Below are positions 39,746-47,641 of a stretch of DNA of 64,000 nucleotides, one piece after another; position 1 is the first letter of the stretch, and every line of letters starts with the position of its first letter. Under the pieces are notes generated by a model. That model ran no database searches. It saw nothing but the letters and a program-made list of their open reading frames with translations, and was not told the origin of the DNA. The stretch spans positions 1-64,000 of the forward strand of contig JANQPG010000024.1 of assembly GCA_028289545.1 (NCBI GenBank), given 5' to 3'. This DNA comes from Woeseiaceae bacterium (GTDB lineage Bacteria; Pseudomonadota; Gammaproteobacteria; Steroidobacterales; Woeseiaceae). The position numbers and the translations under genes are program-made.

Positions 39746-40328
39746 CTCGTATTGCTACACGGGCAGGCGCGTTTTCGCCCCGCTTTGGTTTTTCCGACTT
39801 GATACCGCCAATTTCCGACGGATCGTATCCATGTTCCCGAAGGTAGGCGCTGCATCTCAGCAATCCCAGAGCGACGTGTTTCTCGACCGCACTGACGCTG
39901 ATACCCATCCGGTTCGCGATCTGCTTGTACTGAAGACCATGGACGCGGCACAGCATAAAAGCCTTCCGGCATTTAGGTGGTAACTCGGCGACAGCTCGCG
40001 CGAAGAAGGCGAGCTTGCGCCGCCCTTCCATCCAGTCCTCGGTTGTCGCCTGGCCTTCATCTAAAAAGAGTTCCATGCCGCCGGAATCCCCAGTTTCGAG
40101 ATCGGGCGATCGTTTCTTGCGCCTGAGGTCGCCTAGCGCCAGGTTCCTGGCGACTTGGAACAGATATGCTTTCGGTTCTCGAATCTCTTGCTTCATCTCG
40201 GCCGCAAAGGTCCGAAGAAAAGACTCTTGCGCGAAATCTTCAATATCCTGAGCTCGCGAACAAAAGCGCTTTAGGTAGCGCTTGATCGCCCGCTCATTCT
40301 CCAGAAAAACTCGCAGAACTTCTGACAT
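39726..40328 (-). CDS. FecI-type ECF sigma factor
   Basis: RNA polymerase sigma-70 factor of the ECF/FecI group, 200 residues. Region 2 is AQDIEDFAQESFLRTFAAE with FQVARNLALGDLRRKK, and region 4 is LPPKCRKAFMLCRVHGLQYKQIANRMGISVSAVEKHVALGLLR. It is coupled to fecR and probably activates the receptor gene when the receptor signals ligand. Its own promoter must lie in the 420 bases between it and the M23 gene. The C-terminal tail past region 4 is charged and may be non-essential. Confidence 0.93.
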   Translation of the reverse strand: MSEVLRVFLENERAIKRYLKRFCSRAQDIEDFAQESFLRTFAAEMKQEIREPKAYLFQVARNLALGDLRRKKRSPDLETGDSGGMELFLDEGQATTEDWMEGRRKLAFFARAVAELPPKCRKAFMLCRVHGLQYKQIANRMGISVSAVEKHVALGLLRCSAYLREHGYDPSEIGGIKSEKPKRGENAPARVAIRDDQNRE

Positions 40329-40747
40329 CGTTCGTCTCTTAGTATTGCCGGCAGATTAGCATGAGACGGGCGCCGCACATAGCTTGCGAGCCGAAACGAA
40401 AAAAGTTCGTGATGAACCTGAGGTTTCCATGCTCTTGAGCATCTTAGTGTTTTATGGGCGATTGTTTTTAGGTGCCCGTAGAGCATGTAAGCCGCGGCCA
40501 CATCGTCACGCCGGCAATAGGCCAACGTCGATTCCCAGCGCTCGCTCGACGTCGTAAGACTGTTGCTCGAATGCTCGCCTACGCTGACAAACTTCAGCAA
40601 ATTCCATTGGAAGAACTGTGCGTTTTCGACTCTCAGGCGTCTCATCGGTAGAAGCTTTTTCGCGAGCTGTCTTTGCATCATGCAACACCCTCCCGGCGGT
40701 TTCCCGGAAGCGGTGCGGGGAAACTGAAGAGGACGAGGAAAATCACT
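40329..40747. other. Intergenic region between fecI and the M23 gene
   Basis: About 420 bases with no convincing gene; a 136-codon minus-strand frame here has no recognisable features. A perfect inverted repeat, ATGCTC-TT-GAGCAT, lies at 40429-40442 and a further GAGCAT near 40476, so a regulator site is possible. The plus-strand end carries a GAGGA ribosome binding site for the ATG at 40748. Confidence 0.5.
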
Positions 40748-41572
40748 ATGAAAACACGCGTGCTGGTCTTGCTAACCGCTCTCGGACTGGGTGCTTGCGC
40801 AACAGGGAGTCTGGCGCAGCCGCCGGTCGGCGGTGTCGATGCGCAACCGAAAGGCGATGACGCCGAGCAAAAGGAACAACGGCAACAAAGCGCTGAAGAG
40901 GCCGCTGCAGCTAGACTGGAGGCCGCCAAAAAAGCTTTTGGGGGAGAGTTTCCGCCCATGGCACAACTCGGCGAAGGTCCTCTCAAACAGATCAACATAC
41001 ACCCTCTGTTTGACGAAAGTTATGCCTGCACGCCCCATCCCGTGGGCCAACTCGGCATGGCGGGTGATGCACTCGGCACCGACTGTGTGGTCCTCGGCCC
41101 CACCAGGGTGGGCGAAAGACTGTTTTTTGTCATCCCCTTCCGCAACGACGGCCTGACAAACGAAGACTGGCTCGGTTGGGGCGAGCCCGTCCTTGCACCG
41201 TTCGACGGAGAGGTTATCGGTGTGTCTGTTAACCCGATTATCAACGATCCCGGACTCTTGGGACCGCCCCCCGCAAGCCTGATCATTTTTCGTCGTGCGG
41301 ACGGCGTCAGGCTGGTCTACGCCCATATTGCCGAGCCGAAAGTGGTTGCGGGAGATCGAGTGAAGGCAGGACAGCCCATCGCCGTTGTGGGCAATAACGG
41401 GGTCTCGCGTGGACCGCATATTCACATCGGCGCCTGGGAGGAAGACACGCTGGTGCCTCTTGAAATTCGCCATGACCTTCGCGTGATGGGCGAACTCGCC
41501 AAGGCGCGCAGGGAAAGACAACGACGCCCCCAGAGTCAGTCGGTACCGGCAGCGGCGAACGACGACAAATAA
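40748..41572 (+). CDS. M23-fold peptidase, apparently missing one zinc ligand; lipoprotein-like
   Basis: LytM/M23-domain protein of 274 residues, with a signal peptide (LLTALGLGACATGS) that ends in a lipobox-like Cys. A Glu/Ala/Gln-rich linker leads to the domain: VIPFRNDGLTNEDWLGWGEPVLAPFDGEVIG, VYAHIAEPKVVAGDRVKAGQPIAVVGNNGVSRGPHIHIGAW. The YAHI and HIH histidines are present, but the first HxxxD motif that supplies a zinc ligand is not evident (the His is replaced). It may be a non-catalytic adaptor, or use another residue. It is 19 bases upstream of the M1 gene. Confidence 0.82.
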   Translation: MKTRVLVLLTALGLGACATGSLAQPPVGGVDAQPKGDDAEQKEQRQQSAEEAAAARLEAAKKAFGGEFPPMAQLGEGPLKQINIHPLFDESYACTPHPVGQLGMAGDALGTDCVVLGPTRVGERLFFVIPFRNDGLTNEDWLGWGEPVLAPFDGEVIGVSVNPIINDPGLLGPPPASLIIFRRADGVRLVYAHIAEPKVVAGDRVKAGQPIAVVGNNGVSRGPHIHIGAWEEDTLVPLEIRHDLRVMGELAKARRERQRRPQSQSVPAAANDDK

Positions 41573-41590
41573 CTCCAAGCAACTTATGGA

Positions 41591-44077
41591 ATGACAATGC
41601 ACAAGAACAAATCGTTCGTAAGTTCCGCTTTAGCCTATGCGGCATTCGTATTTGCAGCCTGGGCGTTACACCACGACACGGCGGCCCACCCCGTTTCGCA
41701 AAGCAAGGGGACGTTTGAAGACAAGTTTCGACAGCTTGATGAGACATGGCCAACGGCGAATACGTATCGCGTCGCCTCCGGCGCGCCGGGCGCGGACTAT
41801 TGGCAGCAGCGCGCGGACTATGTGATCAAGGCGACGCTCGACGAAAAAGCCATGCGGTTGACGGCGTCGGAGACCATCACCTACACAAACAACGCTCCTG
41901 AGTCGTTGCGCTATCTGTGGGTACAACTCGATCAAAACCGCTTCAAGCACGACTCACTCGGCGAGTTGAGCCTCGCGGCGGGTGAATCGGACATCGTTTC
42001 CTATAACGCTTTGCGCCGTCGTCAGGCCATGACGGCACGCGATCACGGCTATGAGATCAAGTCGGTAAGAGCAGCAGGCGGCGCTCCACTACCCTACACG
42101 ATCGTCGACACAATGATGCGCATCGATTTGCCGCGCCCCTTGAGAACCGGCCGGTCGACGACCTTTTCCATCGATTGGGCACAGAACATTATCGACGAAG
42201 AGGCGATCGGTGGCCGCGGAGGCGTAGAAGTGTTCGAAGATGGACATCACATTTTCGCACTCGCTCAATGGTTTCCGCGCATGGCAGCGTATTCCGATTA
42301 TGAGGGTTGGCACACCAAGCCGTATCTAGGCCTTGGTGAATTTGCGCTCGAATTTGGGGACTATGACGTTTCAATCACTGTGCCGGCCGACCATGTGGTG
42401 TCCGCAACAGGCGTTCTGCAAAACCCCGGCGAGGTGCTGAGCGCAACCCAGCGACGCCGACTCGAAGCGGCCGGCAACGCCGACGAACCGGTCTTTATTG
42501 TTACGCCGGACGAAGCGCTCGAGAACGAAAAAGAAGGAACAGACGAAACCAGAACGTGGCGTTTCAAGGCCGAGAACGTTCGTGACTACGCCTGGGCTTC
42601 GTCGCGAAAATTCGTTTGGGACGCAATGACCGTCGAGCAGGACGACGAGGACAACCCCAGTGTCCTTATCATGTCGTTCTATCCCAACGAAGGCGAACCG
42701 CTTTGGTCGAAGTACTCCTCCCACGTCGTTGCGCATACGATTGAGGTGTTTAACCATTTTGCGTTTCCCTACCCCTATCCAAACGCTCAATCCGTCAACG
42801 TCTGGGATATGGGCGGCATGGAATATCCCATGGTCACCTTCAACGGTTTTCGCCCGACGGACGAAGAGAAAGTCGAAGACCGTACCTACAGCCGCGAGAC
42901 GAAGTATGGCCTGATCACCGTGATCATTCATGAAATCGGCCACATCTACTATCCAATGGTCGTTAATTCAGACGAGCGCCAATGGGCCTGGATGGACGAA
43001 GGCATCAACACATTCTTGCACTATACCGCCCATTTTTTGTGGGAAGAGGGGTATCCCAATCCCAGCTCGGGTAGACCCAGCATGCTGGACAGGATTCCTG
43101 ACTACATGGTAAGCGCCAATCAGGTTCCGATCATGACGCAGTCGGACTCAATACTGCAGTACGCAAACAATGCCTACATGAAGCCCACAGCCGCGCTGAC
43201 GATTCTGCGCGAGACCATCCTCGGCCGGGAGTTGTTCGATTTCGCCTTTCGAGAGTATGCGCGGCGATGGAAGTTCAAACGCCCGACACCTTCCGATTTT
43301 TTTCGCACCATGGAGGATGCTTCCGGCGTCGATCTCGACTGGTTCTGGCGCGGCTGGTTCTACTCCACGGATCATGTCGACATCTCCATCGAAGACGTGC
43401 GCGCCTACAGATTGTCCACAGGCGATCCGGATCAGGAATTTGCGAAAGACCGCATCGAGGCTCGGCGCGACCGCCCGGAGCCACTGACGCCGCAAAACAA
43501 TCGGGCAGAAGGAATTGAGACCTACACGGACCGATTTCCCGAGTTGCGGGACTTTTATAACGACAACGATCGCTACACCGTCTCAAACGCTGACCGAAAC
43601 AGCTACAACGCCAGGATGGCTGGACTCGAGGACTGGGAGAAAGACGCACTCGAGTCGGCCCTGCAAGAGGGGGAAAACATTTACTTCGTCGATTTCAGGA
43701 ACATCGGCGGTCTTGTCATGCCGCTTCCGATTACCATCGTTTACGCCGACGGCAGCGAGGAAGAGATGATGATTCCCGCCGAAATCTGGCGGCGCAACGC
43801 GCAGACTGTAACCAAACGCCTGATGCGTGACAAAACCATCGTGTCGATTGAACTCGATGCCAGACATGAGATCGCGGACGCGGACCGCAACAACAATTAT
43901 TTCCCCAGGCGGATCATCCCTTCGCGTCTTGAAGCATTCAAGGTGGCGAATACAACACGCAATCTCATGGCGGATATGTTGTTAGAGCTGAAGTCAGAGA
44001 GCGAAGAGAAAGAGGAAGACTTAGAGGCTAATGAAAGCGCCCCCTTGGTTCCTGTCGACAGCAACGAGAATCGATGA
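41591..44077 (+). CDS. M1-family metallopeptidase (aminopeptidase)
   Basis: Secreted zinc peptidase of 828 residues (signal peptide to about HDTAAHP). GGMEYP at the exopeptidase motif position and the HEIGH zinc motif in ITVIIHEIGHIYYPMVVNSDERQWAWMDEG, with the downstream Glu, identify the M1 gluzincin core. The N-terminal part is a beta domain and the C-terminal part the usual extension. An ATG at 41597 is an equal start. It lies between the M23-like gene and a DUF6702 gene; M1/DUF6702 pairs occur elsewhere. It probably trims extracellular peptides for uptake. Confidence 0.9.
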   Translation: MTMHKNKSFVSSALAYAAFVFAAWALHHDTAAHPVSQSKGTFEDKFRQLDETWPTANTYRVASGAPGADYWQQRADYVIKATLDEKAMRLTASETITYTNNAPESLRYLWVQLDQNRFKHDSLGELSLAAGESDIVSYNALRRRQAMTARDHGYEIKSVRAAGGAPLPYTIVDTMMRIDLPRPLRTGRSTTFSIDWAQNIIDEEAIGGRGGVEVFEDGHHIFALAQWFPRMAAYSDYEGWHTKPYLGLGEFALEFGDYDVSITVPADHVVSATGVLQNPGEVLSATQRRRLEAAGNADEPVFIVTPDEALENEKEGTDETRTWRFKAENVRDYAWASSRKFVWDAMTVEQDDEDNPSVLIMSFYPNEGEPLWSKYSSHVVAHTIEVFNHFAFPYPYPNAQSVNVWDMGGMEYPMVTFNGFRPTDEEKVEDRTYSRETKYGLITVIIHEIGHIYYPMVVNSDERQWAWMDEGINTFLHYTAHFLWEEGYPNPSSGRPSMLDRIPDYMVSANQVPIMTQSDSILQYANNAYMKPTAALTILRETILGRELFDFAFREYARRWKFKRPTPSDFFRTMEDASGVDLDWFWRGWFYSTDHVDISIEDVRAYRLSTGDPDQEFAKDRIEARRDRPEPLTPQNNRAEGIETYTDRFPELRDFYNDNDRYTVSNADRNSYNARMAGLEDWEKDALESALQEGENIYFVDFRNIGGLVMPLPITIVYADGSEEEMMIPAEIWRRNAQTVTKRLMRDKTIVSIELDARHEIADADRNNNYFPRRIIPSRLEAFKVANTTRNLMADMLLELKSESEEKEEDLEANESAPLVPVDSNENR

Positions 44078-44078
44078 T

Positions 44079-44603
44079 ATGTCGACGGCGCCAAAAAGCG
44101 CAGCCCGATCGCTGTCCCGCGGCTCATGTGTATACCTGGCTACGCTGCTCATCACAATCATGCTGGTGAGCCGTTCTCATGCTCATCGCGCACATCATAC
44201 TCTCACGAGCGTTGCGTGGAACTCGAACACATACGCTATCGAAGTCATTCATCGTCTCCACATCCAGGATGCCGTGCGCGCGCTGCAAAAGAGGCACGCG
44301 ACGGCGCATCTGTCTCTGCAGCCGGTCCGCAATCAAGCGTTGCTGGCCCTCTACGTCGAGAACCACTTCTCCTTGAGCGTCGAAAACAAGACGCCGGCGA
44401 CGCTTGACATGGTCGGCGTCGAGTTCGCTGGCGACGAAGTCCTCGTTTACCAGGAACTACGTCTTGAAGACCCGCCGGCGGAAGTCTCTATCTCCTGTAC
44501 CCTTTTCCAGGAAGTGTTCGATACGCAGGTCAATCAGGTAAACGTATCGATTCCCGGCTCAGTCCAGACGCTGATGTTCGATAAGACGGGTGCACTTCCA
44601 TAG
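44079..44603 (+). CDS. DUF6702-family exported protein
   Basis: A 174-residue protein (from ATG 44079, just past the M1 stop) with a signal/membrane segment (VYLATLLITIMLVSRSHAHRAHHTLTSVAWN) and a beta-rich mature domain (VIHRLHIQDAVRALQKRH, LDMVGVEFAGDEVLVYQELRLEDPPAEVSISC). This resembles DUF6702 as remembered, a family often found next to M1 peptidases; no function is known. An upstream in-frame ATG at 44031 lies inside the M1 gene and is rejected. Confidence 0.72.
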   Translation: MSTAPKSAARSLSRGSCVYLATLLITIMLVSRSHAHRAHHTLTSVAWNSNTYAIEVIHRLHIQDAVRALQKRHATAHLSLQPVRNQALLALYVENHFSLSVENKTPATLDMVGVEFAGDEVLVYQELRLEDPPAEVSISCTLFQEVFDTQVNQVNVSIPGSVQTLMFDKTGALP

Positions 44604-44726
44604 CGGCGTCCAGAGCGCCCGGATTACGGACCGCCGGGGCGACGTCGCTTTGGAGGGCGATTAGAGTGATTGGCTTTTCTGGCCTTGATCGCCCACGCGA
44701 AGGTGCTCTTGTCTATCAATCAGTCT

Positions 44727-45911
44727 TCACGTCTCCAGTTTCTTTAGATGACTGATTGCTTCTTCAATCGAAAGGGTCATCTGTTTGCCATCCAGCTCTC
44801 GGATGGAGACCGACCGATTGTTCGCCTCGCGCTTGCCGACAACAATAAATACCGGAATCATCAGTTCCCGTGCAAACACGATACGTCTCGATAAGGTCTC
44901 ATCGGCCGTGTCCACCCTGCAGCGAAGGCCCATTGACGCCAACTGATCGGACACTTCGCGCGCGTATTCGTCCTGCTGATCTGAGACAGGTGTTATCACG
45001 ATTTGGTCCGGAGCAAGCCAAAAAGGCAGTCGCCCCCGGTGGTGCTCTAACAACATCGCTACAAATCGCTCGAAACTGCCCAGCACCGCATGATGAATCA
45101 TGACGGGCCTTACCCGTTCTCCATCGCTGTTCGCCACGCTCAAGTCGAGCCTCTCCGGCAGCACCATATCCAGTTGGATGGTTCCGCACTGCCATTCCCG
45201 GCCCTGACAGTCGGTCAGGATAAACTCGAGCTTTGGGCCATAGAACGCCCCATCTCCAGGCTGTGTCCGGTACGAAAGCCCTGCTGCTCGTGCCGCGTTG
45301 GCCAAAGCCGCTTCTGCCGCATCCCAGATCTCGTCAGCCCCCTCTCGATTGTCTGGCCGTGTAGACAACCCGACTTTGAAATCGTCGAATCCCAACCGCC
45401 GATACACTCTTTGCAGCAGACGGCAAAACCGAGACACTTCGCCGTTGACGTGCTCCAGCGCACAGAAGACGTGTGCGTCATCCTGCGTAAATGCCCGAAC
45501 ACGCTTCAATCCGTGCAGCGCTCCGGAAGGTTCGTAGCGATGACACACGCCAAATTCGTTAAACCTGAGCGGTAAGTCACGATAGGACCGAATGTGCTGC
45601 TTGTAGAGCTGGACGTGCCCGGGGCAGTTCATCGGCTTCAGGGCGTACTGTCGGTTGCCGTCCTCGAAGACGAACATATGGTCGCCGAACTTGCTCCAGT
45701 GACCGCTGCGTTCCCACAAGGTCCGGGACATCAGTTGCGGAGTTCTCACCTCGAGAAAACCAGCGCGCTGCATTTCGCTGCGTACGTAGTTCTCCAGGAG
45801 CAGGCAGATCGTTGTGCCTTTTGAATGCCAGAAAGCGGTGCCAGGCGCGTCTTCTTGTTGATGAAACAAGTCGAGTTTCGCGCCTAATTTTCTATGATCG
45901 AGAGCGTTCAT
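44727..45911 (-). CDS. Truncated threonyl-tRNA synthetase (catalytic + anticodon-binding domains only)
   Basis: A 394-residue ThrRS-type enzyme. It begins at DHRKLGAKLDLFHQQEDAPG and so lacks the TGS and editing (N1/N2) domains of the 640-residue bacterial ThrRS. The class II core is intact: motif 2 RFNEFGVCHRYEPSGALHGLKRVRAFTQDDAH, the zinc ligands in MNCPGH, DDAHVF and MIHHAVLG, DGAFYGPKLEF, and an anticodon-binding domain to the end. GGAGG precedes the ATG. A Thr leader peptide and attenuator lie upstream. Editing-deficient charging or a resistance copy are possible roles. Confidence 0.92.
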   Translation of the reverse strand: MNALDHRKLGAKLDLFHQQEDAPGTAFWHSKGTTICLLLENYVRSEMQRAGFLEVRTPQLMSRTLWERSGHWSKFGDHMFVFEDGNRQYALKPMNCPGHVQLYKQHIRSYRDLPLRFNEFGVCHRYEPSGALHGLKRVRAFTQDDAHVFCALEHVNGEVSRFCRLLQRVYRRLGFDDFKVGLSTRPDNREGADEIWDAAEAALANAARAAGLSYRTQPGDGAFYGPKLEFILTDCQGREWQCGTIQLDMVLPERLDLSVANSDGERVRPVMIHHAVLGSFERFVAMLLEHHRGRLPFWLAPDQIVITPVSDQQDEYAREVSDQLASMGLRCRVDTADETLSRRIVFARELMIPVFIVVGKREANNRSVSIRELDGKQMTLSIEEAISHLKKLET

Positions 45912-45957
45912 GATTTCCTCCTTCCGCTGTCTGAACCGGAGGGAACCCAGAAACGCA

Positions 45958-45988
45958 ACGGGCCCCGTCCGATATTGGCGGGGCCCGT
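45958..45988 (-). terminator. Attenuator terminator hairpin in the ThrRS leader
   Basis: ACGGGCCCCG and CGGGGCCCGT form a perfect 10-bp stem with an 11-base loop. On the minus strand TGCGTTT follows, so the U-run is weak. It lies between the Thr-rich leader peptide and the ThrRS gene, 47 bases from the ATG. Its 5' arm can also pair with the GCGGGCCGT segment at 46037-46029, which gives the antiterminator. Confidence 0.75.
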
Positions 45989-46020
45989 GAGACTTAAAGA
46001 TTCTGTTTGTTAAACCAGCA

Positions 46021-46083
46021 TCAACCCGACGGCCCGCAAGTGCGGGTCGTGGTGGTAGTTACCGTGTGGTGTGCGCTGAACAT
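46021..46083 (-). CDS. Threonine-rich leader peptide (attenuator)
   Basis: A 21-codon frame, ATG at 46083 to TGA at 46021, encoding 20 residues with seven Thr, five of them consecutive (MFSAHHTVTTTTTRTCGPSG). This resembles E. coli ThrL in style. A protector hairpin CCCGC-ACTT-GCGGG spans 46046-46033, and the terminator follows. Ribosome stalling on the Thr codons (46059-46039) would cover the protector's first arm and free the second (46037-46029) to pair with the terminator's 5' arm. No Shine-Dalgarno is visible and a stop precedes it in frame. Confidence 0.78.
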   Translation of the reverse strand: MFSAHHTVTTTTTRTCGPSG

Positions 46084-46089
46084 ATCTGG

Positions 46090-46119
46090 AATCTACCCAA
46101 CTCCCGGGGCAGTCGTCAA
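46090..46119 (-). promoter_or_regulatory. Candidate promoter for the Thr leader and ThrRS
   Basis: On the minus strand TTGACG at 46119-46114 and TAGATT at 46095-46090 are separated by 18 bases. The expected start site is about 46083, at the leader peptide ATG, so the leader may be leaderless. The site is just after the M24 peptidase stop. Confidence 0.5.
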
Positions 46120-46130
46120 CCCTGGACTCA

Positions 46131-47468
46131 TTAGCGCACGATATGCCAGTTGGTCTGCCGGCCCGCAAGGTAGTGCACGGTCTCACCGTCGAAACACGCG
46201 CTTTGCTCGAGCTTGATCTGCACGAGCTGGCCGTCCCACTCGGGCATGGGTGTTTTGATATTGCCCTCAATGGCGTAGCAGGTGTTCTCATGCAACGGCC
46301 AATCGCCGCGCACCGGCGTACCGTCCTGATCATCCCACATGCCAATCGTCGGGCCCGGCGCATGCCCGAAGAATCCGATCGGGTGTGTATACACGCTACA
46401 TTCGATCTTCTTCCTGGCGCACTCGGCACGCGTCGCTGCCGTAATCTCGTTGCCCGTACGGCCAGCGACGAACTCGTCGGTCAACAGATCCTGCCACCGG
46501 TTGCCAACCTCGAGTGCGTCGATGAGGCCTTTCGGAATCTCGGTTTCACCGAGTTTCGGCACATACCCCATCTCCTGCGTGTCGGTGCACAAGCGCAGGT
46601 AGCAGATGCCCACGTCGGTGTGAATGACGTCACCGGCCTGGATGATGCCGCTCTCGCCGCAGAACGCCGTGTCGCTGTCACAAGTTTGTCCCGGACGTTG
46701 CGCGTTGACATAGGGCATAAACCAAGCGGGCAGGTCGAGTTCCACGAAGCGTTGCCTGAGATACCAGGCAACGTCATCGGTTGTTGTCACACCGGGCGTA
46801 ATGACGCGGCTGGAAAACGCCTCGGCGATGACGCTGCGTGCGATGCTCACCGTGTGCGCATACGTTTCCATCTCGTTTTGTGTGCGCGTCTCCGCCCAGC
46901 GCACAACGAGGTCTTCCGCCGGCGCCAGCCGATCGGCATAGTCTTCAGGCAGCACCTCGAGCAGGCGCTGATGCAGCGCGTGGGTGAGCCCGTCGGCTAC
47001 CGGCCAGTCGCGAGACACGTTAATGCCGATGCGCGCCGGGTTACGGGAGACGATCAGCTCGCCCAGCGCCTGCCATTGCGAATCGAGGTCGCCGCCCTCC
47101 CAGGCTGACTCGTACGGGCCGCCGAGCGGATAGCGGTTGACGGTCAGGCGATCGACACCCTCGCCCGTGCGATGAAACACGAGCATCGTCGTGCGGCGCG
47201 CCGCGAACGTCGGTTGCGGCACCAGGGAGAAGTAGATGGGATCCTCCGCGTACTCGCGATTGAGTACGAGCCACATGTCGAGGTTGGTCTCCTCCATGAG
47301 GGCTGGCAGCAGCGTGTCGAAACGCTCTTCGAGGTGTCGATTCTCTACAGTGGGGCGATCCCTGTATTCCAGCACGGCGCGAGGACCAGCAACTTCGCGC
47401 CCCTGGTCCTGAGCCAGCGTCGCCTGGGCGGGTAACAACAGGCAGGCGAGAACGACGAGCTTACGCAT
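46131..47468 (-). CDS. M24-family metallopeptidase (Xaa-Pro aminopeptidase-like)
   Basis: Exported M24 protein of 445 residues with a signal peptide (LLPAQATLAQ). The N-terminal non-catalytic domain is followed by the pita-bread catalytic domain with its metal ligands: Asp in GDVIHTDVGICY and TDTQEMG, His in YTHPIGFFGHAPGPTIG, and Glu in CYAIEGNIKT and QIKLEQSA. Length fits aminopeptidase P / prolidase relatives. GGAGTG precedes the ATG. It sits just upstream of the Thr leader, which has its own candidate promoter. Confidence 0.9.
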   Translation of the reverse strand: MRKLVVLACLLLPAQATLAQDQGREVAGPRAVLEYRDRPTVENRHLEERFDTLLPALMEETNLDMWLVLNREYAEDPIYFSLVPQPTFAARRTTMLVFHRTGEGVDRLTVNRYPLGGPYESAWEGGDLDSQWQALGELIVSRNPARIGINVSRDWPVADGLTHALHQRLLEVLPEDYADRLAPAEDLVVRWAETRTQNEMETYAHTVSIARSVIAEAFSSRVITPGVTTTDDVAWYLRQRFVELDLPAWFMPYVNAQRPGQTCDSDTAFCGESGIIQAGDVIHTDVGICYLRLCTDTQEMGYVPKLGETEIPKGLIDALEVGNRWQDLLTDEFVAGRTGNEITAATRAECARKKIECSVYTHPIGFFGHAPGPTIGMWDDQDGTPVRGDWPLHENTCYAIEGNIKTPMPEWDGQLVQIKLEQSACFDGETVHYLAGRQTNWHIVR

Positions 47469-47641
47469 GGGGACACTCCTGAATCTCTGGTGAAACCCGG
47501 CATATTGAAGGAATGTGCCGCGCCAGCCAAGACAATCGGTTTTGAATGTCTCGCGGAAAGGCTCGTCGAGTACTGCAAAAGGTTCCGCGATCTGTCGAAT
47601 GCCAATCGGCCGGGCGGACAGAAACGCGCTGCCGCTTTCGT

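Noticed and set aside
40271..40681. A 136-codon minus-strand frame upstream of fecI
   Set aside because: Its end overlaps the fecI N-terminus, its residues show no fold or family, and the region is better read as a promoter.
45958..45988. The GC hairpin as only the terminator of the M24 gene
   Set aside because: Possible, but it is 140 bases past the M24 stop and its 5' arm can pair with the leader; attenuation explains more of the sequence.
45912..46130. A T-box for the ThrRS gene
   Set aside because: No T-box motif or specifier stem is present; the Thr leader peptide explains the region better.
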